Part shown: piece by piece, positions 48,450 to 59,800 of the stretch
Numbering within the stretch: position 1 is the first letter of the stretch
Layout: each line of letters starts with the position of its first letter
Assembly: GCF_030704535.1 (NCBI RefSeq)
Contig: NC_081808.1
Coordinates: forward strand, 22,013,501 to 22,077,500
Direction of reading: 5' to 3'
Source: Vitis vinifera
Lineage: Eukaryota > Streptophyta > Magnoliopsida > Vitales > Vitaceae
Length of the DNA stretch: 64,000 nt
The notes under the pieces: model-generated
What the model saw: the letters and a program-made list of their open reading frames with translations, nothing else
Told to the model about the DNA's origin: nothing
The model's database searches: none
Translations under genes and position numbers: made by a program

Positions 48450-51255
48450 ACTTCATAACCATTTGATTGGTCAGTGAGAACCAAACAAATATTGCAGCCC
48501 TTCCTAGCCCCAAAATACCAAAACCAACCCACACAAAGCTGCAAAGTTCTAGGTTCCTCCACTCCAGCCTAAACACATCCGATGATCCTTTGTCAGGAAG
48601 GAGAGTACCCTAAATTAGAAATGATCAACCGGCATTCTACCCTAACAGCACTAGCACATTTCTATGTAAATTTTAGCATGCAAAAGAGAAATGAATTTCA
48701 GAATGTCTGGAGTTCTCTTTCTCCTCTGTCAACTACTGCAACAAATTAATTTATTATAAGTTAATGAGTTCGCTGTTCAGCAGTACAAGTATAGTTTTAA
48801 AGGCGACAAGGTGCAAAAGTATCCAATGACTTAGATGCAAGATACCACACAAGGCAGCAAAGCTAAGTAAAATGCTACCTGTGACATATACTAATTTAAT
48901 AAAATATGATCTAAAATCCAAAGTCCACTCTACAAGAAGTTTAAAATAACAAAAGCATTTAATAAAAATAATAAAATTATATAAATTTCAATATATAATT
49001 AAAAAATTTAAGAATAAAAATATTTTAAAAAAGAAAGTAAATAGACTAGGAGGGTGTTAGTTTGTTTTTATCTTTTTACTGAAAGTAATTTGCTTTTAGA
49101 CTCTAAGTTGTTTGTCTTTTTTTCCTTTTCCATAACTTATTATTTAATTTTTAAAATTTGTTACTAAATAAAAAAATCAAAATATTTGATTTTTTCTAAA
49201 TGAAAAAAGGAATGTGTTTGTTTTTCTTTACTTTTTAATACTTAATAGAAATAAAATAATTAAAAAACAAACAATCTAATACTTATAATTTTAAATTTTA
49301 TTTAGAATTAAGTAAAAGAAAACAAACACCACCTAATTGTGCCAACAAAGCACTATAACTAGGGAATTGGTAGACCTTGAGCCCACACGCTCAAAAAATG
49401 CCTTTCACAACCATGGTTACAACTCCCCACAAACAAAAATTGAATCAATAACAAGAACATGTATTTCCCACTTCCAATGGATCAGTGACATTGTCATAAA
49501 AAGGTCAAGCTTTCCATTTTTTGTTATCCCTTTTGGAAGTATATTCACATTGATATATACCGGACATAAAACTGTATCTGAAGGGTCTAGTTATCTTGGT
49601 TTGCAGGCTATATTACCTAGGTGTCTCTGATGGAATATACTTGGAACCAAGAACTTTCAAACCAAGTTGAAGCCTTTTACCTCTGGAAAGGATTTCTTGA
49701 ACTGCAAGAGAGATCCATCCTTCTCTCATGGACCCCTTATCAGCCTACTTACAACTTTAGCCCCACCACAGAAACCCTCTAAGAAAACAAACCCCAAGAT
49801 GGAAAGAAGCACCTCAGTATCCAACAAATGAAATGAATCACCCAAAATGCAAGTGCAAAGCCATTTGACTAGTTAGTGAGAACCAAACTAATATACTTTT
49901 TTTTTCCCTATCAGAAAGAACCAAACTAATATTGCAGAGATGATGCAGCCCTTCATAGTTTCAAAATACCAAAACCAACCCACAGAAAGCTACAAAGCTC
50001 TGTAGACTCCTCCAATCCAGCCTAAACTCCTTAGCATCCCATGGTCCTTTGTCAGGCAGGAGAGTACAAGAAATCAACAACTTTTCATAGGTAGGTAGAT
50101 TTTCCCTGAATTAGAGATTGTCAACTGTGGCATTCTACCCCATCAGCACAAGCACATATCTATGTAAACTTTCATGGAAATTTAAGCATGCAAAAGATAA
50201 ATGAATTTCAGAACATAGAGAGCTCTGTTTCTCCTCTGTCAATGACTGCAAAAATTAATTTAATAAAAAGTTAATGAGTTTGCTGTACAGTATTTGTTTT
50301 CCTTTTTCACCAGAGCAATAATGTCCAAATAGCTCCCAGCAATGGTCACTGCAGGGAAATAAATTACCCGAGGGAAAAGAAAAAGATTACAGAGATTCCA
50401 AGATAATGAATCAACACTCATTTTAAAGTTTAGCATGTTGTTCAACGATACAAACACAGTTTTAAAAGGCACAAGGCGCATTTAAGGTACAAAAGTCTCC
50501 TATAGCTTTGCTGTGAGACGGAACACAAGGTAGCTGAACAAAGTCAAATGCTACTTGTGATGTATATCATTTTTATAAAATATGATCTAAGTTCAATCCA
50601 ATCAACAAAAAAATTAAGATTCCAAACACTTAAAAGAAGCATTTAACAAAAAATTAATGAAATTATATAAATTTCATTATACCATCGGAAATTATATAAA
50701 TTTCAATTTAACAAAAATGTAAAGCAGACTCGTGTGCCTTTTTGGCATGCGATGCGCTATAACTAGGGAGTTTTTGTGCCTTGAGCCAAGGGGCACTTTT
50801 AAGCACGCCTTCCACAACTATGGATACAAGTCCCCTCAAACTAAAATTTATTCAATTACAAATTTAGAAAAACGAAGTGTTTCTCACTTCCAATGGATTT
50901 GTGATATTGCCCTTCTAAAAAGGTCGAGCTTTCCATTTTTCTATCCCTTTTGGGAGTATATTCACATTGATATATACTGGACATGAAACTGCATCTGAAG
51001 GTTCTAGTAATCTTGGTTTGCAGGCTATTACAGAGGTGTCTCTGCTGGAATATTCTTGGAAACAAGAACATTCACGCCAATTTGAAGCCTCCTCCCTCTT
51101 GAAAGGATTTCTTGAACAGAAAAAGTGATCCATCCTTCTCTCATCCCCCGCTTATCAGCCTACTTACAACTTTAGCCCCACAGAAACCCTAAGACAACAA
51201 ACCCCAAGATGAAAAAAGCAACTCAATATTCAGCACATGAAATGACTCAACCAAG
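48450..51255. repeat. Diverged 1.4-kb tandem duplication
   Basis: Copy A (about 48450-49850) and copy B (about 49850-51255) match in order over several blocks: AGTGAGAACCAAAC at 48473 and 49876; TTTGTCAGG at 48588 and 50050; TAAGCATGCAAAAGA near 48675 and 50184; CTATAACTAGGGA at 49352 and 50758; TATTCACATTGATATATAC at 49541 and 50959; and CTTATCAGCCTACTTACAAC at 49737 and 51149. The spacing between copies is 1.40-1.46 kb. Neither copy has a convincing reading frame. A block reading AAAGGC-CAAGG suggests transposon ancestry. Confidence 0.85.
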
Positions 51256-52584
51256 ATGGTGTCCATTTTCCCTCACCATCTCCCTCTGGAAATTACAAAT
51301 CCTACTTTCAGCATCTCTTTGTAGGTTGCCGCTAGAAGAAACATTTGAAATATGATATCAATACTGTCCAGCATCTGCGCTTCAACTTTATAAGAATCAA
51401 ACTATATTAGAGCCAACAAATTCCTCCTTCCCCAGTTCAGGTACTTTGGAACTCTAAGAACCATTTGTCTCCTTTCAATTCCAATCATAAACAATCAACA
51501 GCACAACCTCCACAAAGATAAGGTAATTAAGGTCCTGAAAGGATGACATGTCAGATGAACTACAGGGAGAAAAGGAACATTCCAATTATCTCTCAAGCTA
51601 TGTTATAGGATGTTAGAAACTCAAAAGGTTTAAGGCTTGTTAGGCCATATTTTCAGAAACAAAATTTTGTTTGGAAATTCAAATGTAAAAAGATTGCTTT
51701 ATTATTAGTTTTTATGCAACTATGTTTAATGCATAAGTTCTCAAAGCACTTTTCATCTTTTCAATTGGTGTTTATAACATTTTACAAAAAACAATTTAAG
51801 ACACCTAAAACTTGTTCTAAAAAACAACTTATTTTTAGAACAAACTCTGAAAAAAAAAAATCATTTATGTCAAAAATTTGTCATATGTGCTTTGTAACCT
51901 AGAAAACTTTCTATATTTTCAAGAACAGTTATCAAACAGACTCTTAATATCCGATGGATTTAACTATATAGGGTGATCTGCTTTTCATGTTTGACATTGG
52001 AAGACTCCAAAGATTTTAGCCCATGCAGATAAATGTTCTGCAAGCAACAAACAATGAAAAACCAAATTTTATGAGAAACAATGCAATTCTTGATACAATC
52101 ACACATACATGATGCAAACCCTTAGTGTTTAACATGTCAAGAATCTAAATTAGAAACATTCAAAAGGGCATCATAAAAGAAAAAGCAAACAATTTCTTTT
52201 ATTCCCATTGACAAGAACATCCACAAAGAAGGAAAGAGTGCCACTGTTCAAAAATGAGAAGTAATTATGGGACAGTAGTCTAATTTTTCCCTCAAAAGCA
52301 ATGAAATCTGTTCCTAAATGCTACTTTTTTTCAGCAGGTATCAAGGAGCAAGAACGAGAACGAAAGGGAAAATTTCAAAAAAAAAAACGATCGGGAAATA
52401 AAAATAGAAATTTATTCCAATTAACACATCCGCATGAAGATGGGGAAATCAAAGTTTTACCATACTATACAAACACGCAACCAGTATACAACAAAAGAAA
52501 GGGGGGGAAACCCCAAAATAAAAACCTTATTGATCCTCTGTGTGTAAAGAAACCCTGAAATCAACTCAGGAAAGAGAAGATGAA
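51256..52584. other. Intergenic DNA and 3' UTR of the zinc-ribbon-like gene
   Basis: No gene is recognised. A MITE-like segment at about 51640-51945 ends CAGTTATCAAACAGACTC and belongs to the local TTTTTGAAAA family. The last 200-300 bases should be the 3' UTR of the minus-strand gene. Confidence 0.45.
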
Positions 52585-52965
52585 TCAAGTCTGAGAAGCA
52601 ATCTGGAGAGTCTTGGTCTTGAACCTGTACCTGGGGGCTCGAGGAATGACCTGACTGGGGCCGAAATGGAGCTGACCGGGACTGTCGGTGAGAGGAGGAC
52701 CATCATCGTAGATGTAGCCAACGAGACGGCCACAGCTATTGCACTTGATCTTGGTCCTCTTCCTTTGGATTCCCCAGTAATCCAGGGTCTCGAAAAAGGG
52801 CCTGATCTTGTCCTCTTTCTCGAATCGGAACTTAGTGGCGTCGACGCATGCGAAGGAGAGGGTGCCTTTGTTGCCGGCGTCGAAGTAGAAGTCCGATGGG
52901 AAGAGGTGGGTGGCGTTGAGGTTGAGGTTGGTTCCGCATTCCCTACAGCTGTAGACTGAAGCCAT
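52585..52965 (-). CDS. Small CxxC zinc-ribbon-like plant protein (At2g17705-like)
   Basis: A single-exon gene of 126 aa. The ATG at 52965 gives the start MASVYSCRECGTNLNLN; an upstream in-frame extension of eight codons lacks support. Two CxxC pairs (Cys7/Cys10 and Cys75/Cys78) could bind one zinc ion, as in MsrB- or Yippee-like ribbons. Between them are GTLSFACVDATKF and YWGIQRKRTKIKC. The C-terminus GPSQVIPRAPRYRFKT is basic. I recall a highly similar Arabidopsis protein annotated At2g17705 and loosely called methionine-S-oxide reductase; no catalytic evidence for that activity is visible here. Function is therefore unknown. It is transcribed away from the polymerase locus, with 2.6 kb between the two start codons. 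Confidence 0.85.
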   Translation of the reverse strand: MASVYSCRECGTNLNLNATHLFPSDFYFDAGNKGTLSFACVDATKFRFEKEDKIRPFFETLDYWGIQRKRTKIKCNSCGRLVGYIYDDGPPLTDSPGQLHFGPSQVIPRAPRYRFKTKTLQIASQT

Positions 52966-55305
52966 TGTTAGATGTTGATCGCAGCACAACGAAGGGGTTT
53001 GGTTGATACATCCAAACGGTGAGAAGTTTTAAAGGCGCGTTCTGGTGACCTGTACACCAAGATAGCTGAAAAAATGGCACTAAATAATAAATAATAAATA
53101 ATAAAACAAATTTATAACCAATAAATTATGTAAAAATTATTCTACAAAAATAAGTTTCAAATTGTAAATTATAGAAAGGACGAAAATTTTCCATTTAAAT
53201 TTTATTTATTTTAATTTTTTGTCAATTTATTTTTATTTTATTTATTTAATTTCAATTTAAAACAAATTTACACTATCAATAAACTCATTTTATATATATA
53301 TATATATTACATGTCACAATCATCCCATCCGATCAGAATATTACGAGAGTTGCGGGGATAGATAAAAACCTTTCATGGGTTTAGGATAGATAAAATCTTA
53401 TATCAAGATTGATAATTGGTTATAATCACCCTAACCCCAAACTCGAAAATCAAGAGTATCATAATTATTTTATATGTCGAGCTCAAAAGTCTAACACGTG
53501 AATGTTATGATTAACTAAATCCATAATGTGATTCAAAAGATATTACACATTTATTTCTAATTAATTGAAATCTCTCAATGATGAATTGAATAATTATGTT
53601 TACCACTTTAAATAAAAAATCTAAAAGTCATAACTAAGTTGTTATAGATCATCAATTCCAAATTATGTCTTAACAAAATCACCCTTTCTATTTGATCACT
53701 TCTTGTTAATATTGATTGTAGTATAATAGAAATGGATGAGTTTGACAACTTAATAAGCAAAATAATGAAATACATTGAGTTTGATAATTCAACAAGCAAA
53801 ACTAATAAAATATGGGGGATAAAGTATTATGGCCTGTTTAATAATTGTTTTTAAAAATGATTTTTAAAAATAGTTTATAAGAACAATTTATAAAAAATAT
53901 TTTCTACTTTTTATTGAACAAAAATTTGTTTGAAAATCTAAAATATTTTAATCTGTTTTTAATACTTTTAAATATGAAAATTTTAATGTTTTATTTTTAA
54001 GCGTTTTGTATGTTTGTATAATTATTTCTTAAAACAGTCCTAAAAAAATAATTAAAATATTTTTTTTTGAAAGTACTTAAAAGATATTTTTTAAAAATAC
54101 ATTGTTTTTTTATTTATAAGATCATAAAACAAAAAACGGTTTTTGGTTTTCAAACGTCTTTTTTATGTTTTTTTGTTATAGAGAACAAAAAAATTAGCCT
54201 AAAAAACAGTTTCCAAGCTCTATATTTTTGTAAAAGTCAATAAACAATTAACTCATTTAGTTTAGTAGCATAGTTCACTTTCTTAAAAAGATGGGTACCC
54301 ATAAAAATAAATAAATTTATTTTTCACTCAATTCAAAAATAAAAATAGTATAATACAATTTGCATAATGCATATTTAAATAAATATATTACTCTAATTTA
54401 TTGATAGTAATTACTTTGTCTAAATAGTCGACTTGCACTGGGTAGCTAACTTCGAATGTTCCTCTTACTAATGGATGATTTTCAATTAATGGTATAACAC
54501 CTTTATCCATCAAGGAATTATAAAAGCTAACAATTTATGCGGTTAATAGTCACTAATATACAAAGGAATTCTACCAATTTAAAAGGAATTAATTTTTTTT
54601 TACTATATTATTAACCCTTGGGTCAAGAAAATACTCAAAATTTCAAAGAACTTAATTCACACATAAACATAACAATTAAACATAATTATTTCTGTATACT
54701 ATTTATCTAGAATTATAATTTAATATTTCAATAATATTAAATATTATTATTATTATTTTTTAATATTGTTTCCCATAAATATCTTTTTGATTAATCAATT
54801 CCCATTTTTATAAAACTCTTGTTCTTATTATTTAGTTCCCCAATTTTTACAAAACTCTACCAAAAATTTATTATTATTATTATTATTATTATAACTTATA
54901 GATTCAAATATGCATCACATACAAACAAATCTAAGTAATCAATTAAATTTATCCTAGAAAATTTCTAATAATTTCTTACCAACCTACCTAATTTCCAATT
55001 TCCTAGCTAATCACACAATTCATCCTTAAGTCACTAACTATTCATGCCTATTAATCATATGCTTGGTGGCCTACAAATTTTTTTTTTTTTTTTTTCCATT
55101 TTGGTCACTTATCTTTGATATTAATTACATTTTTATATCAATTTTTTTCCAATTTTGATTGCATTTAGTGTAACAAATAAAATTAGAGGCAGATAATTGA
55201 ACCGGATTGGAAAATTTTCATTTATTAAATTTGCATAGGGATGGGGCATCAGCGCGCACTACGCACCAGGCGCATGGAAGTTTTGCTACTATGACGACGT
55301 CTGTA

Positions 55306-55314
55306 TCTATAAAT
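55306..55314 (+). promoter_or_regulatory. Probable TATA box of the polymerase locus
   Basis: TCTATAAAT lies about 245 bp upstream of the start codon, in DNA whose GC content rises compared with the AT-rich spacer. It is placed by sequence only. Confidence 0.5.
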
Positions 55315-55423
55315 CCGACTGGAGAATAATTTTTCTTCAGGTGTTTCAGACAGAGGTGGTTGTGGAGAAAGAGAGAAGCGACGGTTTCACTCTAATATCC
55401 GACAAAATCCAAACATGAACGAA

Positions 55424-55462
55424 AAAGAAAAGAAAAGAAAAGAAAAGAAAGGAAAAGAAAAA
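55424..55462 (+). repeat. (AAAAG)n microsatellite in the presumed 5' leader
   Basis: About seven AAAAG/GAAAA units with one interruption, between the TATA box and the start codon. Confidence 0.9.
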
Positions 55463-56095
55463 CACTAACAAACAAGATAAACAATGCTGTAAGCTACTAC
55501 AGGTTTCAAGCTCTGATTTCGCTGAAACCCTAGGCTTTTCTAAGATCAGTCGCCATGGATATGCGCTTTCCCTACTCGCCCGCGGAGTTCGCCAAAGTCC
55601 GTGCGGTTCAGTTCGGCGTTCTTAGTCCCGACGAGATCGTAATTTTTCTCCATCGTTTCCCACTCTCATCCAAACTGCTCGCTGCAAGATTCCCATTTTC
55701 CTTTTTCTTCTTTCTTTTTTTTTTTCCTCTTTATCTCCAGGGTTTCTTGATTTTGTGTATGTGCGCGCAGAGGCAAATGTCTGTGGTAGAGATTGATCAG
55801 AGTGAAACAATGGAGAGAGGGAAGCCGAAGAGGGGTGGCCTTGCAGATCCTCGGCTGGGTGCCATGGATAAAACGCAGAAGTGTGACACATGTATGGGGA
55901 GTATGGCAGAATGCCCGGGGCACTTCGGCCACCTGGAGCTCGCCAAGCCCATGTTCCATACCGGGTTCATGAGGACTGTGCTCACTGTTTTGCGCTGTGT
56001 TTGCTTCAGTTGCTCTAGAATTCTATCAGACGAGGTATTGCCCACTTTGAATTTCTTTCAAGGCTTCAACTATGATGTCTGGAACGTGGGAGTAA

Positions 56096-56815
56096 GGGTC
56101 TGTTTGGATCTTGAAATTTGATGACAGTAAGAAAAAGAAGGAACGAGGAGAATTAGAGAAAGAATAAAAATATTTGTTCACTTTTTAAAATAAAGGAGGT
56201 GGATTTTGATAAGGTATAGTTTTTATCATGATCTTTTTTTTATATTTTTAGTCGCGATCATCATGACACGAGAAAAATGACATCATTTTTAAGAAAAAAA
56301 ATTTATTTAAAATGTTTTTAATTTGTTTAAATATTTTCTAAAAATAATTTTTTAATATTTTCCTAAAATGTTCCCTATAAAAATTCCTTTTTTTAAAACA
56401 ATAGCTAAAATATATTTTTTATCCCAAAATAAAAAAACAAAAACATTAAACTTTTCTAGTTTGAAAAACAATTTTATATTTTTAAGAATAAAATCTTGGT
56501 TTTTAAGACAATAACTGTTTTTGAAAATGGTTTTGAAAATAATTTTTGTAAATTGTTCTTTAATATTTTGAAGAACATGTTTAAAAACTTAAAATATTTA
56601 AAAAAAATTATATCTAATATTTTATTTTTATTATTATAAATGTTTATATGATTATTTTTTAAAACAATCAAAAAACAAATGAAAACAACATCAAACAATT
56701 TAAATATGTTCTATGAAAAACCCTCATTTTTAAAAAAATAGAAAATAGTTTTTGATTCCTAAACATGTTTTTTTTTTTTGGAAAACTGTTTTTGGAAATA
56801 GTTGTGAAACTGAGC
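56096..56815. repeat. MITE-like insertion in intron 2 of the polymerase locus
   Basis: AT-rich segment beginning GGTCTGTTTGGATCTTG and ending GAAAACTGTTTTTGGAAATAG, the same style as the repeats at 29.3, 45.7, 51.6 and 53.8 kb. It accounts for most of the 1082-bp intron. Confidence 0.6.
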
Positions 56816-59800
56816 CGGCCTTAATTTTTTTTGTTGTCTATTTAGTACCTAAGCATGATGAAGATGATAATGGGGCATGAAGATAATCAACGCTTTCTTT
56901 ACTATTTAGAGGAACTAGGATTCAAAATGGTGCTGGAAAATTGAAGTAGTGATGATCAGTTCACAGCACCAGAGCATCGAAGATGGAAGACGGACTTCAT
57001 CTCCCATGTTTTTAGTTTTTAGAGTTTCAACACATCTTTGTTTGTACGATGGGAGTTTGGAATAAAAAATTCTGCAGTCTGTTAGTTGTTGCAGTTTATA
57101 TTTGACTGTTGTTCATCAGGAGGATCCTAAGTTCAAGCAAGCGCTTCTAATAAGAAACCCCAAAAAGAGGCTTCCAAAGATTTGGGATGCCTGCAAGAAT
57201 AAAACCAAATGTGAAGGTGGTGAGGAGTTCGAGGTCCGAGCTCAAAATCCTGAAGAATCATCAGGCAGAAGAAGTGGTGGTGGGTGTGGTGCTCAGCAGC
57301 CAAAGCTCTCCGTTGATGGTATGAAAATCATCGCAGAATTCAAGGCTCAAAAGAAGAGAGGTGACCCGGAGCAGCTTCCTGAACCTGCTGAAAGGAAAAA
57401 ACAACTTTCTGCTGAGAGGGTAACCTAATTTCGATCTGATCAGCATGCATGAGAACTAAATAATTATACATGGCCTCCATAATAATGCCATGAGTGATGA
57501 AGCTGATGTTTTGTTGGATGCACTTCAGGTTCTTGGTGTCCTGAAGAGCATCAGTGATGAAGACTGCCTACTGCTAGGCTTGAACCCTAAATATGCCCGC
57601 CCAGATTGGATGATTCTGCAAGTTCTTCCCATTCCTCCGCCTGCCGTGAGACCCTCTGTGATAATGACGGGTGGCTCTGGCAAGAGCGAGGCAAGCGGCA
57701 TTTCTGTTTTTCTTTTTTCAATACGCCCTTAGTTTCTTTTTAATGCATATGCGAGATTTTGCTGCATGGTCTGTGATAGTTTCAAATTCTGATTTCCTTT
57801 TTCTTTTCTGATGTACGTCCCAGGATGATTTGACTTATCAGTTAGCGATGATCATAAGAGTAAGACACAATGAGAATCTGAGAACACAGGAGAGAAAGGG
57901 AGCACCTGCACACATCATCTTGGAATACTCACATTTATTGCAGTTCTACATAGCTACATATTTTGATAATGATTTGCCAGGACAGCCAAGGGTATATACA
58001 TATGCTTACTTTTAAGTTATATCCATACTTTGATTTTTTATCATACATATCAGCTGAAGTATCTACCTCTTTATTCAGTCCACACAGAGATCGGGGAGAC
58101 CCATTAAATCTATATGCAATAGGCTTAAGGCAAAGGAAGGTCGGATCAGGGGGAATTTGATGGGGAAACGAGTAGATTTCTCAGCCCGGACTGTCATAAC
58201 ACCTGATCCAAATATCAACATCGATGAACTTGGAGTACCATGGAGTATTGCTTAAAATCTCACATACCCAGAAACTGTGACTCCATATAACATCGAAAGG
58301 TCCCGTCTAATTAGGCCAATATTGTTTGTTTCTTCCTTGTTATCTAGCTATACGCCTATACCTGCTTCTTGTCTGTTGTGAATGCATGGGACTTCTTTTA
58401 ATATAGGTTGAAGGAGCTTGTTGAATATGGTCCCTATCCTCCTCCTGGTAAAACTGGTGCCAAGTATATCATAAGGGACAATGGACAAAGGCTTGATCTT
58501 CGTTATTTGAAGAAAAGCAGTGATCAGCATTTGGAGCTTGGATACAAGGCATAACATAACCTTTTGATATTCCAACTGGTTCTTAATTCAGCCATGGCTC
58601 TTTAGTCTTTACGTACCACAGGTATTTAATTAACTTTTGCTATATATCATGGTTGCAGGTGGAGCGGCACTTGAATGATGGAGACTATGTTCTCTTTAAT
58701 AGACAGCCTAGTCTCCACAAAATGTCTATTATGGGGCACAGGATCAAGATTATGCCATATTCAACTTTCCGTTTGAATCTTTCTGTTACTTCACCATACA
58801 ACGCTGCTTTTGATGGAGATGAAATGAATATGCATGTTCCTCAGTCGTTTGAGACCAGGGCTGAAGTACTGGAGCTAATGATGGTGACTAAATGCATCGT
58901 CTCGCCTCAATCAAACAGGCCTGTAATGGGAATTGTCCAGGATACACTTCTAGGATGCCGGAAAATCACCAAAAGGGATACGTTTATAGCGAAGGTGATT
59001 GCCATAAATAGCCATCCCACTTACTAAACCTGCTTTCATATTTGTGATTTTCTCATTTGAAATTATTGTTATAACCTATGATGAATTTTTGCAGGATGTC
59101 TTTATGAACATCCTGATGTGGTGGGAGGACTTTGATGGGAAAATTCCAGCTCCTGCAATTTTGAAGCCAAGGCCTCTATGGACTAGGAAACAAGTTTTTA
59201 ACCTTATCATACCAAAACAGATTAATCTCTTGAGATATTCTGCCTGGCATTCGGAATGCGAAACAGGATTCCTTACACCAGGAGATACCCAAGTTCGAAT
59301 AGAAAGAGGAGAGCTACTTTCCGGCACTCTATGCAAGAAGACACTTGGGACATCAACTGGAAGTCTTATACATGTCATTTGGTAAACATTAATTCTGTAG
59401 ACAGCATGATTTCAGAGAATTTTAGGCCCAACACTGTTGGCTGATCTATATTACTGAACTGCACCCAGAACTTGGTCGGCTAAAATTTTGAAATGCCTGA
59501 ATTGTTTGATCCAGATGCTTTCTAATTCCGCTTTATTGATTAAAAATGGCCAATTTTAAAAACTAGAAAACCAAGTTCAAAGGCTCTCCATTTGTTTAAA
59601 AGCCAAATTTATGTTAAAAATGGTTGAAATTTCCTGTCCAAATTAAGAAGTCAACTGCACAATCTAAATTTAGCTGAGTTGATGCTCTGAAGGAAGCTCC
59701 TGTATCTTCTTGTTCTCTTTCTAAATTGTGTTCATTATTTCAGGGAAGAAGTTGGTCGGGATGCAGCTTGCAAGTTTTTAGGACACACACAGTGGCTTGT

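Larger units (their letters stand above)
52966..55554. promoter_or_regulatory. Divergent intergenic region between the zinc-ribbon gene and the polymerase locus
   Basis: No gene. The left end is the promoter of the minus-strand gene. A MITE-like segment lies at about 53830-54215. A (TTA)n run lies at about 54866-54892. The right end has features of a polymerase promoter: TCTATAAAT at about 55306-55314, a leader with an (AAAAG)n run at about 55421-55462, and the context CGCCATGG at the start codon. Confidence 0.5.

Noticed and set aside
52540-52959. 139-codon plus-strand frame
   Set aside because: Antisense shadow of the single-exon zinc-ribbon-like gene.
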